A stretch of DNA of 64,000 nt. Origin: Svornostia abyssi (GTDB lineage Bacteria > Actinomycetota > Thermoleophilia > Solirubrobacterales > Solirubrobacteraceae). The notes beneath the pieces were generated by a model, which saw nothing but the letters and a program-made list of their open reading frames with translations, did not search any database and was not told the origin of the DNA. The translations under genes and the position numbers were made by a program. The stretch's first letter is position 1, and every line of letters starts with the position of its first letter. The DNA lies in assembly GCA_024666565.1 (NCBI GenBank), contig CP088295.1:1178001-1242000 (forward strand), in the 5' to 3' direction. Of this stretch, positions 36,634 to 45,044 are shown piece after piece.

Positions 36634-37607
36634 GCGCCGACGGCTGCTGCGCTCCGGGCGCAGGCCGAGGCGCTGACGCCGGCTTCGGAGCAACTCCGGG
36701 CGTGCCGGCGGGCGCCGGCGCGCACGTCGTCGCCGACGACCTCGTGCTGCTCCCCGGCGGCGCGTTTCTCATGGGCACCGACGCGACGTACGGCTACCGC
36801 CAGGACGGCGAGGGCCCGGCCCACGAGGTCGTCCTCGCGCCGTTCGCGATCTCACGCCACGCGGTCACGAACGCGGAGTTCGCCGCGTTCGTCGGCGCGA
36901 CGGGCCACCGCACTGAAGCGGAGGTCTTCGGCTGGTCGTTCGTCTTCGTCGCGTTCCTGCCGGAGGACTTCCCGCCGACGCGCGGCGTGGTCGGCGCGGA
37001 GTGGTGGCGCCAGGTGGAGGGCGCGGACTGGGCGCATCCCGAAGGCCCGCACTCGTCGATCGACGGGCGCGGCGACCACCCCGTGATCCACGTGTCGTGG
37101 AACGACGCGCGAGCCTTCTGCGCGTGGGCGGACGCCCGCCTGCCGACGGAGGCGGAGTGGGAGTACGCCGCACGCGGCGGCCTGGTCGGCGTCCCCTTCT
37201 CGTGGGGCGACGAGCTCGAGCCCGGCGGCGAGCACCGCATGAACGTCTTCCAGGGCCGCTTCCCGGCACAGAACACCGCGGCTGACGGGTACGCCGGCAC
37301 CGCACCGGTCAGCGCCTTTGCGCCCAACGGGTACGGTCTGCACCAGATGACCGGCAACGTGTGGGAGTGGACGGCCGACTGGTTCGACCCGCGGTACTAC
37401 GCCAGCAGCCCGCGCGAGCATCCCCGAGGCCCGGCGAACGGCGCGGCGCGGGTCATGCGCGGCGGCTCGTACCTGTGCCACGCCTCGTACTGCAACCGTT
37501 ACCGGGTCGACGCCCGCAGCTCGAACACGCCGGACAGCTCGACGGGCAACCTCGGGTTCCGTATCGCACGCGACACCTCCCCCGCCCATGAAAGGGGCAC
37601 CCAGTGA
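36630..37607 (+). CDS. Formylglycine-generating enzyme
   Basis: A 325-aa copper-dependent oxidase that converts a sulfatase cysteine to C-alpha-formylglycine. The catalytic Cys pair is Cys283 and Cys288 in RGGSYLCHASYCNRYRV, followed by SSNTPDSSTGNLGFR as in human SUMF1 and Streptomyces FGE. Other signature segments are LPGGAFLMGTD, VIHVSWNDARAFCAW and LPTEAEWEYAARGG. GTG 36630 overlaps the upstream stop; the first about 30 residues (two Cys, Gly/Ala-rich) are variable. It overlaps the sulfatase gene by 4 bp, so it matures that enzyme. Confidence 0.96.
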   Translation: MSADGCCAPGAGRGADAGFGATPGVPAGAGAHVVADDLVLLPGGAFLMGTDATYGYRQDGEGPAHEVVLAPFAISRHAVTNAEFAAFVGATGHRTEAEVFGWSFVFVAFLPEDFPPTRGVVGAEWWRQVEGADWAHPEGPHSSIDGRGDHPVIHVSWNDARAFCAWADARLPTEAEWEYAARGGLVGVPFSWGDELEPGGEHRMNVFQGRFPAQNTAADGYAGTAPVSAFAPNGYGLHQMTGNVWEWTADWFDPRYYASSPREHPRGPANGAARVMRGGSYLCHASYCNRYRVDARSSNTPDSSTGNLGFRIARDTSPAHERGTQ

Positions 37608-39958
37608 GCCAGCAGTTCAACGGGAAGATCGAGCTGGACGTCCGCGACTCCACGCCGGACTGGGAGCCGTTCCTCGCCCCGCAGGCGCGCGAGGGCGCGC
37701 CGAACGTGCTGTTCCTCGCCTGGGACGACATCGGCTACGGCACGATGGACGTGTTCGGCGGGCCGGTGGAGACGCCGAACATGCGCCGCATCGCGGAGAT
37801 GGGCGTCCGCTACTCCAACTTCCACACGACCGCCCTGTGCTCGCCGACCCGTTCGTCGCTGCTCACGGGTCGCAACGCGACGTCGAACGGCATGGCGACG
37901 ATCGCCGAGTTCAGCTCCGGGTTCCCCGGCATCTCGACCCGGATCCCGTTCGAGAACGGCTTCATCTCCGAGGTCCTGGCCGAGGAGGGGTACAACACGT
38001 ACTGCGTCGGCAAGTGGCACCTCACGCCGGGTGAGGAGGCCACGATGGCGTCGTACAAGGGCCGCTGGCCGCTGGGGCGCGGCTTCGAGCGCTTCTACGG
38101 CTTCCTCGGCGGCGAGTCCAACAGCTGGTATCCCGACCTGGTTCACGACAACCACCAGGTCGACCCGCCCGCGACGCCGGAGGAGGGCTACCACCTGTCG
38201 GACGACCTCTCCGACAAGGCGATCGAGTTCATCCGCGACGCGAAGGTCGTGGACCCGGACAAGCCGTTCTTCATGTACTTCGCCTCGCAGGCCGGCCACG
38301 CGCCGCATCACGTCGCCCAGGAGTGGGCGGACAAGTACAAGGGCCGGTTCGATCAGGGCTACGAGGCGATCCGTGAGGAGATCCTCGCGCGCCAGAAGGA
38401 GCTCGGCCTGCTGCCGGCCGACACCGAGCTGTCGCCGATCAACCCGCACGGCGAGCCGCAGGCGATCGGCCCCGAGGGCCAGCCCTGGCCGCTGCTCGAC
38501 ACGGTGCGCCCGTGGGACTCGCTGAGCGCCGACGAGCAGCGCCTGTTCTCCCGCATGGCCGAGGTGTTCGCCGGCTACATCTCCTACACCGACGACCAGA
38601 TCGGCCGGGTGCTCGACTACCTCGAGGAGTCCGACCAGCTCGACAACACGATCATCGTCGTCATCTCCGACAACGGCGCCAGCGGCGAGGGCGGCCCGAA
38701 CGGCGAGTTCAACGAGTGGCGCTTCTTCAACGGCGTGCCCAGCACGACCGACCTCACGCTGCAGCACATCGACGAGCTCGGCAGCCCGCAGTCCTACAAC
38801 CACTACAACACCGGCTGGGCGTGGGCGTTCGACACGCCGTTTCCCTACTGGAAGCGCTGGGCCGGCTACGAGGGCGGCATCTCCGACATGTGCCTGGTCT
38901 CCTGGCCGGCGGGCATCAAGGTCCAGGGCGAGACGCGCGACCAGTACGTCCACGCGGTCGACGTCGTCCCGACCGTCTACGAGCTGCTCGGCATCACCCC
39001 GCCCGCGGTCATCAAGGGCTACGAGCAGAGCGAGATCGAGGGTGAGAGCTTCGCCGCGAGCCTCACCGACGCCACCGCCCCCGCGAAGACGACGCAGTTC
39101 TACGCGATGCTCGGGCAGCGGTCGATCTACCACGAGGGCTGGCTGGCGTGCACGCTGCACCCGCCGCTCAGCGGCTGGGGCAAGTTCGAGCAGGACGTCT
39201 GGGAGCTCTACAACCTGCAGGTCGACCGCAGCCAGAGCACCGACCTCGCGGCGCAGGAGCCCGAGCGCCTGGAGCAGCTCAAAGCGCTGTGGTTCGAGCT
39301 CGCCGAGCGGTACAACGGCCTGCCGCTCGATGACCGCAGCGCGCTGGAGCAGGTCCTGGCCGAGCGCCCGAGCGCGTCCAAGCCGCGCGACCGGTACGTC
39401 TACTACCCCGACTGCGCGGACGTGCCCGAAGCCGGCGGCGTTCGGATCACCGGGCGGTCGTACACGATCGCGGCCGGCGTGGCGATCGACAGCGCCGATG
39501 CCGAGGGCGTGCTGTACGCGCACGGCGGCGTGGCCGGCGGGCACACCCTGTACATCAAGGACGGGCGCCTGAAGTACACGTTCAACTGGGTCGGCACCCA
39601 TCTGCAGGAGGTCGTCGCGGACCGTGACATCACGCCCGGCCCGCACGTCTACACCGCCGAGTTCACGGTGCAGGGCAAGCACGAGGACCCGGCGATGCCG
39701 GGCTTCGCGGGGACGCTGACGCTCTACATGGACGACGAGGAAGTCGGCAGCGGCGAGATCGTCACCCAGCCGGGCGCCTTCTGCCTGGTCGGCGACGGGA
39801 TCTGCGTCGGGCGCGACAGCGCGTCACCCGTGACCCCGGACTACGCTGCGCCGTTCCGCTTCACCGGCGGCACGATCGACAAGGTCGTCGTCGATGTGAC
39901 GGGCGAGCGCTACATCGACCATGAGGCCGAGGTGCGCGGCTGGTTCATCAAGGACTGA
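37604..39958 (+). CDS. Type I sulfatase (arylsulfatase-like)
   Basis: A 784-aa sulfatase. Metal-binding Asp residues are in LAWDDIGYG, and the FGly motif CSPTRSSLLTGR has its modifiable Cys at residue 79. Lys/His active-site segments are GKWHLTPGEE and ASQAGHAPHH, and ISDNGASGEGG supplies the distal metal ligands. The C-terminal about 200 residues form a beta domain. There is no signal peptide, so it probably acts in the cytoplasm like Pseudomonas arylsulfatase. GTG 37604 overlaps the FGE stop. It is long for the family, matching the long arylsulfatases of actinobacteria; substrate unknown. Confidence 0.94.
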   Translation: MSQQFNGKIELDVRDSTPDWEPFLAPQAREGAPNVLFLAWDDIGYGTMDVFGGPVETPNMRRIAEMGVRYSNFHTTALCSPTRSSLLTGRNATSNGMATIAEFSSGFPGISTRIPFENGFISEVLAEEGYNTYCVGKWHLTPGEEATMASYKGRWPLGRGFERFYGFLGGESNSWYPDLVHDNHQVDPPATPEEGYHLSDDLSDKAIEFIRDAKVVDPDKPFFMYFASQAGHAPHHVAQEWADKYKGRFDQGYEAIREEILARQKELGLLPADTELSPINPHGEPQAIGPEGQPWPLLDTVRPWDSLSADEQRLFSRMAEVFAGYISYTDDQIGRVLDYLEESDQLDNTIIVVISDNGASGEGGPNGEFNEWRFFNGVPSTTDLTLQHIDELGSPQSYNHYNTGWAWAFDTPFPYWKRWAGYEGGISDMCLVSWPAGIKVQGETRDQYVHAVDVVPTVYELLGITPPAVIKGYEQSEIEGESFAASLTDATAPAKTTQFYAMLGQRSIYHEGWLACTLHPPLSGWGKFEQDVWELYNLQVDRSQSTDLAAQEPERLEQLKALWFELAERYNGLPLDDRSALEQVLAERPSASKPRDRYVYYPDCADVPEAGGVRITGRSYTIAAGVAIDSADAEGVLYAHGGVAGGHTLYIKDGRLKYTFNWVGTHLQEVVADRDITPGPHVYTAEFTVQGKHEDPAMPGFAGTLTLYMDDEEVGSGEIVTQPGAFCLVGDGICVGRDSASPVTPDYAAPFRFTGGTIDKVVVDVTGERYIDHEAEVRGWFIKD

Positions 39959-41843
39959 CGCGCAGCGACGTGAAGTAGCCCAGCGACGACGGGTTCGCCA
40001 TCCCGTCGAGGCTCGTCGTCGTTGCGGGGTCGGCGCCCATGAGGATGCGCTTGACCGGGATCTCCAGCGCCTTGCCGCTGAGGGTCCTGGGGACCTCAGC
40101 GATCTCCAGCACCTCGCTCGGCACGTGCCGCGGTGAGCACTGCTCGCGCACCGCGCGCTTGATCCGCGCGACGAGCTCGTCGTCGAGCTGTGCGCCCTCG
40201 CGCAGGACGACGAACAGCGGCATCCAGCTCTCGCCGTCCTCCCGGGGCACGTCGACGACGAGACTGTCGACGACCTCCGGGATCGTGCCCACCGCGCTGT
40301 AGATCTCGGCCGTGCCCATCCGCACGCCGCCGCGGTTGATCGTCGAGTCGCTGCGCCCGTGGATGATCGCGGTGCCGCGCTCGGTCAGCTCCAGCCAGTC
40401 GCCGTGGCGCCAGATCCCGGGGTACATCTCGAAGTACGCCGCCCGGTAGCGCGAGCCGTCCTCGTCGCCCCGGAAGCCGACCGGCATGCACGGCATCGGC
40501 TTCGTGATGACGAGTTCGCCGACCTCGCCGACCACCGGCTCGCCCGCTTCGTTCCACGCCTCGACCGAGGCGCCCAGGCAGCGCGCCTGCAGTTCGCCCT
40601 CGTAGACCGGGAGGGTGGGGACGCCACCGACGAACGCGGTGCAGACGTCGGTGCCGCCGCTCGTGGAGAACAGCCAGGTGTCCGTGCCGACGTGGTCGTA
40701 CACCCAGCGGAACCCCTCGGGTGACAGTGGCGAGCCGGTCGAGCCGACGGCCGTGAGCTTGGAGAGGTCGCGCCCGCGCCCGGGTTCGACCCCCTGCTTC
40801 TGGCACGCCTGCAGGAACGCCGCACTGGTGCCGAACGTCGTGACGCCCGCGTCGGCGGCGAGGTCCCACAGCACCTCGCCGGCGGGGTTGCCGTCGTAGA
40901 GCACGATCGACGCGTCGCCGAGCAGCACCGACATCAGGAAGTTCCACATCATCCAGCCGGTCGTGGTGAACCAGAGGATGCGGTCGCCCTCCTGCGCGTC
41001 GAGGTGCAGGTATGTCTTCTTCAGGTGCTCGAGCAGCATGCCGCCCTGTCCGTGGACGATCGGCTTCGGAAGGCCCGTGGTGCCCGACGAGTAGAGGATC
41101 CACAGCGGGTGGTCGAACGGCACGCGGTCGAAGGTCAGGACCGTGCCGTGGTCGGCGAACCCGTCCGGCCAGCCGGTGCCGTCGAGGTAGCCGAACGGCA
41201 CGAGCTCGGCCCCGATCTCGTCGGCGATGTGCCGGGCGTGGCCGCGCCGGTCGAAGTCCTTGCCGCCGTAGCGGTACCCGTCGACGCCGAGCAGCACCTT
41301 CGGCTGGATCTGCCGGAACCGGTCGATGACGGCCTGCTCACCGAACTCGGGCGCGGCGCTGGACCAGATCGCGCCGAGCGACGCCGTCGCGGCGAACGCG
41401 GCGATCGTCTCGGCGATGTTCGGCAGGTACGCGGCGACGCGGTCGCCCCGGCCGACGCCGCGCGCGACCAAGCCCGCGCGGATCGCGGCGGTCTCGGCGC
41501 GCAGCCGGCCCCAGGTCCAGGACTCGAGCGGCCGGACCTCGGACGCCTGCTGGATCGCCCGCGCGTCGCCGGCCTTGCCCGCGAACATCCGCTCGGCGTA
41601 GTTCACCGTGGTGCCGGGAAACCACACGGCCCCCGGCATCGACGCGTCGGCGAGGACCGTGTCGAACTCCCCGGCCACGCCGAACTGCGTCCAGATCGCG
41701 CCCCAGAACGCGTCGAGGTCGTCGACCGACCAGCGCCAGAGGTCCTCGTAGCTCGCGCCCGGCATGCCGACGTCGGCGGCGAACTGGGTCATGCGCGCGC
41801 GGGCCACGCGCTCGGGTGAGGGGGACCAGAGAGGAGTCGGCAT
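39948..41843 (-). CDS. aacS: Acetoacetyl-CoA synthetase
   Basis: A 631-aa adenylate-forming ligase. The N-terminal LWRWSVDDLDAFWGAIW domain and the core motif LYSSGTTGLPKPIVHGQGG (ATP/AMP binding) are typical of acetoacetate-CoA ligases. So are FTTTGWMMWNFLMSVLL and, near the C-terminus, RSDSTINRGGVRMGTAEIY and TLSGKALEIPVKRI with the catalytic Lys. It activates acetoacetate (or a related short acid) for central metabolism. It is divergent from the secreted repeat protein; a CCATACC palindrome 32 bp upstream of its start makes it a candidate member of the local TetR regulon. Confidence 0.92.
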   Translation of the reverse strand: MPTPLWSPSPERVARARMTQFAADVGMPGASYEDLWRWSVDDLDAFWGAIWTQFGVAGEFDTVLADASMPGAVWFPGTTVNYAERMFAGKAGDARAIQQASEVRPLESWTWGRLRAETAAIRAGLVARGVGRGDRVAAYLPNIAETIAAFAATASLGAIWSSAAPEFGEQAVIDRFRQIQPKVLLGVDGYRYGGKDFDRRGHARHIADEIGAELVPFGYLDGTGWPDGFADHGTVLTFDRVPFDHPLWILYSSGTTGLPKPIVHGQGGMLLEHLKKTYLHLDAQEGDRILWFTTTGWMMWNFLMSVLLGDASIVLYDGNPAGEVLWDLAADAGVTTFGTSAAFLQACQKQGVEPGRGRDLSKLTAVGSTGSPLSPEGFRWVYDHVGTDTWLFSTSGGTDVCTAFVGGVPTLPVYEGELQARCLGASVEAWNEAGEPVVGEVGELVITKPMPCMPVGFRGDEDGSRYRAAYFEMYPGIWRHGDWLELTERGTAIIHGRSDSTINRGGVRMGTAEIYSAVGTIPEVVDSLVVDVPREDGESWMPLFVVLREGAQLDDELVARIKRAVREQCSPRHVPSEVLEIAEVPRTLSGKALEIPVKRILMGADPATTTSLDGMANPSSLGYFTSLRVSP

Positions 41844-41874
41844 GGGCGTTCGCGGGGGAGCCTACGCGAGCTTT

Positions 41875-41892
41875 CCATACCGCATGGTATGT
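41875..41892. promoter_or_regulatory. Operator-like palindrome, site 1 (CCATACC-N4-GGTATGT)
   Basis: Left arm CCATACC (41875-41881), spacer GCAT, right arm GGTATGT (one mismatch in the last base). It lies between the divergent aacS and secreted-repeat-protein genes. The same sequence occurs at 50396-50413 and 52367-52384. TetR operators commonly have this size and symmetry. Confidence 0.75.
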
Positions 41893-41932
41893 TCGTCGCC
41901 GTCCGGTCCACACGGTCTCTGGGAGGAGAGCC

Positions 41933-44900
41933 ATGGTCAGGGGGTTTCGTCGGTCCCTGCGCGGATGCGCGCTGGGGGCTGCGGTCGTGACGTCGGTGCT
42001 CGGGTTCGCCCATGCGGCGGACGCTCGCGTGAACGTGACGGACATGATCGCGACGACGGTGCGCCCCGACGCTCCGTGCGCGCTGAACAATCGACCCGCG
42101 TCGTGGACGCAGTCGGGCGCCAACGCCGACGTTTGCCTGGCGCTGGCGTTCAAGAGCGCGACCGCCGGCGAGTTCGGCAACAGCCTCGGCCTCGGTGACG
42201 ACGTGCGGAACCTGCGCGTCTCCCTCCCGCCCGGCCAGGTGGGCTCCCCGCGCGCCGTCCCGATGTGCGATACCGCCACCTTCCGCCGCAAGGGCTGCCC
42301 GTCGACCCACCAGGTCGGCACCGTGCGCGCCGCCGCCGAGACCGCGGTCGGCGTCATCGGCGAGAACGTCCTGCAGGGCGACATCTACCTCATCACTCCG
42401 ACCGGCACCGAGGCCGCGCGCCTGGGCGTGCAGCTCGAGGCCGCCGGCATCCCCGCCATCCGGCTGGAAGCCGAGATGCGCCTGCGCCCGGAGGACAACG
42501 GCGTCGACACGATCGTCAAGGACAGCCCGCGCGGCTTCGCCGGCATCCCCATCGAACTGCGCCGCATGGCGATGCGGCTGTGGGGCTCGGACACGAACCA
42601 CGCGCACTTCACGCGGCCGTTCCTGTCGAGCCCGACGGACTGCTCGCGGCCGGCCACGTACCGCGTCGAGCTGACCTCGTACGCCGGGGACACCACCGTC
42701 GCCGAGCGCTCGCCGTACACGCCGACGGACTGCGGCACGCTGAAGATGCCGATCGGCGCGAAGGTCACGACCGACAACCGCGCGGACGTGCCGACGGAGG
42801 TCGTCGCCGACGTCACGGAGGACGACGACGCGACCGCGGGCCGCGGCAACGCGCACGTCCGCAACGCGCGCCTCGTGCTGCCGGCGGGCTTCGAGATCTC
42901 CGCGTCGTCGGGCTCGAAGGGCCTGGAGGGCTGCACCGACGAGCAGTTCGGCCTGGGCCTCGGCAAGGCCGCGACCTGCCCGGAGGCATCGCGGATCGGC
43001 ACCGTGCAGTTCCGCTCGCCGCTGCTGCTCGTCGACGAGCTCGAAGGCCCCGTGTACATCGCCACGCCGAAGCCGGGCTCGCCGAAGCTGCGGTTCTTCG
43101 CCACCGCGCAGGCCGGGCCGCAGGACGACGCGATGCGCGTGAAGATCGCCGCGCGGGCGGAGATCGACCCGGTCACCGGCCAGCTCGCCACGGTGCTCGA
43201 GGACCTGCCGCCGACCCCGTTCACCCGGTTCCGCTTCATCTTCCGCGGTGGCCCGCAGGCCATGCTCTCCACGCCGCGCAAGTGCGGCACGTACACGGCG
43301 TCGATCGTGGCCGAGGGCTTCCCCGGCGCGCCCGGCGCGTCGGCGCAGAGCGACACCACGATCGACCAGGGCTGCAACGACCCCGAGCCGTTCACGCCCG
43401 AGCTCACGACCGAGCTGGCCACGAACCAGGCCGGCGCGGACACGTCGATCGTCGCGACGCTCGGACGCCCGGACGGCAGCGCCCGCCTGGCAGGCGCGAA
43501 GGTCACGCTGCCGCCCGGCCTGGCGGGCCGGCTGGACTCGGTCACGCCGTGCCCGGTCGACGTCGCCCGTGCGGGCGGGTGCGGGCCGGAGAGCCGCGTG
43601 GGCTCGGTGACCTCCGTCGCCGGTCCCGGCCCGGAGCCGCTCTCGCTGCCCGGCGGCGTGTACCTCACGACGCCCATCGACGGCGCACCCGCCGGCATGG
43701 CGGTGATCGCCGACGCGAAGGTCGGGCCGCTGGACTTCGGCCGGATCGTCGTGCTCGCGAAGGTCGACGTCGGCACCGACGCGTCGATCGCGATGACGTT
43801 CCTCGACGTGCCCCAGCGGATGCAGGGTATCCCGCTGAACCTCCGCGGCCTGCGCCTCGCGCTGGACCGTCCCGGGTTCATCTTCAACGCGTCGAACTGC
43901 GCACCGCTGCAGCTCAGCGCGACGCTGACGTCCGACACGGGACTGTCCTCGAACCTCACCGCGCCCTACCAGGTGACCGGGTGCGACAAGCTCGCGTTCG
44001 GCCCGAAGCTGACCGCCGCGATCGAGGGCAACCGCGCCGCGCTGTCCCCGGGCGGCAACCCGAAGCTGCGGGTGCAGCTCGCGTCCGACGCGGGGTCGGC
44101 GAACGTCCGCGCTGCGGCGATCACGATGCCGGCCGGCATCTCGGTCGACATCACGAAGCTCAGCACGGTCTGCCCGCTCGCCGACTACGAGAAGGGCACG
44201 TGCGCGCCGGCCTCGCAGATCGGCACGGTGTCCGCGCGCACGCCGCTCCTGAACGACCCGCTCACGGGCGTGGTGCGCTTCGTCTCGGTGCCGGGCGTGC
44301 CGCTGCCGCAGCTCGGCATCCAGATCCGCGGGCGCATCAGCCTGGACCTCACCGGCAAGGTCGCCGTCGACGCGCAGTCGCGCCTCGTCACGACGCTCGA
44401 CCCGGTGCCGGACACGCCGATCTCCAGCCTCGTCATGACGCTCGGCGGCGTCGGCACGCCGCTGGTCGTCGGCAAGGACCTGTGCGCGAGCGCGTCGAAC
44501 CCGGTGCTCGCGAAGTTCACGTCGTGGGCGGGCTCGACGGTGTCGAGCACGACACAGCTGCAGTCGTCGGGCTGCACGCCGACGGCGACGCTGAAGGTCA
44601 CGTCGCTGCGGCGTGGTCGCCCCGGATTGGACCTGCGCGTGGCGAGCGGGCAGGCGCCCGTCAACCGGGTGGAACTCGGCCTGCCGAGTGGCCTGACCTA
44701 CGCGTCGGCACGGTCGGTCCGCGCGCGGGTGCGGGTCAGCGCCACGAACGCCGAGAAGAAGAAGGCGACCGTCACGATCAGCGGGTCGAAGCTCCGCGTG
44801 ACGTTCCCCAAGGGCGTGAAGGCCACGACGGTCCGCGTGCGGATCGCGGGCGGCGCGGTGCGCGTCAGCCCGCGGCTGCGCCGGTCCTCCTCGCCGCGCC

Positions 44901-44974
44901 TGCGTTTCACGGTCGGCACCCGCATGGCGAGCGGGAAGACCAAGAGCCTCCGGGTGGCGGTGCGACCCGGGTAG
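41933..44974 (+). CDS. Large secreted protein with internal repeats, unknown function
   Basis: A 1013-aa exported protein. The signal peptide (MVRGFRRSLRGCALGAAVVTS) is preceded by an excellent GGGAGGAGA ribosome-binding site. The body contains about four copies of a module of some 210 residues. Each module holds LPPGL/LPAGF, a CP......GTV segment (CPEASRIGTVQ, CGPESRVGSVT, CAPASQIGTVS), a YL/YI.TP or RFVSVPG strand, a VP..PF/PIS strand, and a closing GC. The C-terminal about 120 residues form a basic beta domain. I know of no function for this family; the repeated disulfide-capable modules suggest a surface or adhesive protein. Operator site 1 is 41 bp upstream. Confidence 0.8.
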   Translation: MVRGFRRSLRGCALGAAVVTSVLGFAHAADARVNVTDMIATTVRPDAPCALNNRPASWTQSGANADVCLALAFKSATAGEFGNSLGLGDDVRNLRVSLPPGQVGSPRAVPMCDTATFRRKGCPSTHQVGTVRAAAETAVGVIGENVLQGDIYLITPTGTEAARLGVQLEAAGIPAIRLEAEMRLRPEDNGVDTIVKDSPRGFAGIPIELRRMAMRLWGSDTNHAHFTRPFLSSPTDCSRPATYRVELTSYAGDTTVAERSPYTPTDCGTLKMPIGAKVTTDNRADVPTEVVADVTEDDDATAGRGNAHVRNARLVLPAGFEISASSGSKGLEGCTDEQFGLGLGKAATCPEASRIGTVQFRSPLLLVDELEGPVYIATPKPGSPKLRFFATAQAGPQDDAMRVKIAARAEIDPVTGQLATVLEDLPPTPFTRFRFIFRGGPQAMLSTPRKCGTYTASIVAEGFPGAPGASAQSDTTIDQGCNDPEPFTPELTTELATNQAGADTSIVATLGRPDGSARLAGAKVTLPPGLAGRLDSVTPCPVDVARAGGCGPESRVGSVTSVAGPGPEPLSLPGGVYLTTPIDGAPAGMAVIADAKVGPLDFGRIVVLAKVDVGTDASIAMTFLDVPQRMQGIPLNLRGLRLALDRPGFIFNASNCAPLQLSATLTSDTGLSSNLTAPYQVTGCDKLAFGPKLTAAIEGNRAALSPGGNPKLRVQLASDAGSANVRAAAITMPAGISVDITKLSTVCPLADYEKGTCAPASQIGTVSARTPLLNDPLTGVVRFVSVPGVPLPQLGIQIRGRISLDLTGKVAVDAQSRLVTTLDPVPDTPISSLVMTLGGVGTPLVVGKDLCASASNPVLAKFTSWAGSTVSSTTQLQSSGCTPTATLKVTSLRRGRPGLDLRVASGQAPVNRVELGLPSGLTYASARSVRARVRVSATNAEKKKATVTISGSKLRVTFPKGVKATTVRVRIAGGAVRVSPRLRRSSSPRLRFTVGTRMASGKTKSLRVAVRPG

Positions 44975-44986
44975 GACGGCGGCCCC

Positions 44987-45029
44987 GCTCCCCGGCCACC
45001 ACCGCAGTGCCTCCCCTCGGCCGGGGAGC
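44987..45029. terminator. Bidirectional hairpin terminator
   Basis: GCTCCCCGGCC (44987-44997) pairs perfectly with GGCCGGGGAGC (45019-45029) across a 21-nt loop, with further outer GGCCC/GGGCC pairing. It lies in the 70-bp gap between the convergent secreted-repeat-protein and multicopper-oxidase genes. Confidence 0.7.
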
Positions 45030-45044
45030 ACGGGCCGCCCCGCG

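Noticed and set aside
41789..45031. Open frame of 1080 codons on the minus strand
   Set aside because: It is antisense to the secreted repeat protein and part of aacS. Its translation is Arg/Ala/Asp-rich without domains, as expected for a shadow frame in GC-rich DNA, while the plus-strand frame has a signal peptide and ribosome-binding site.
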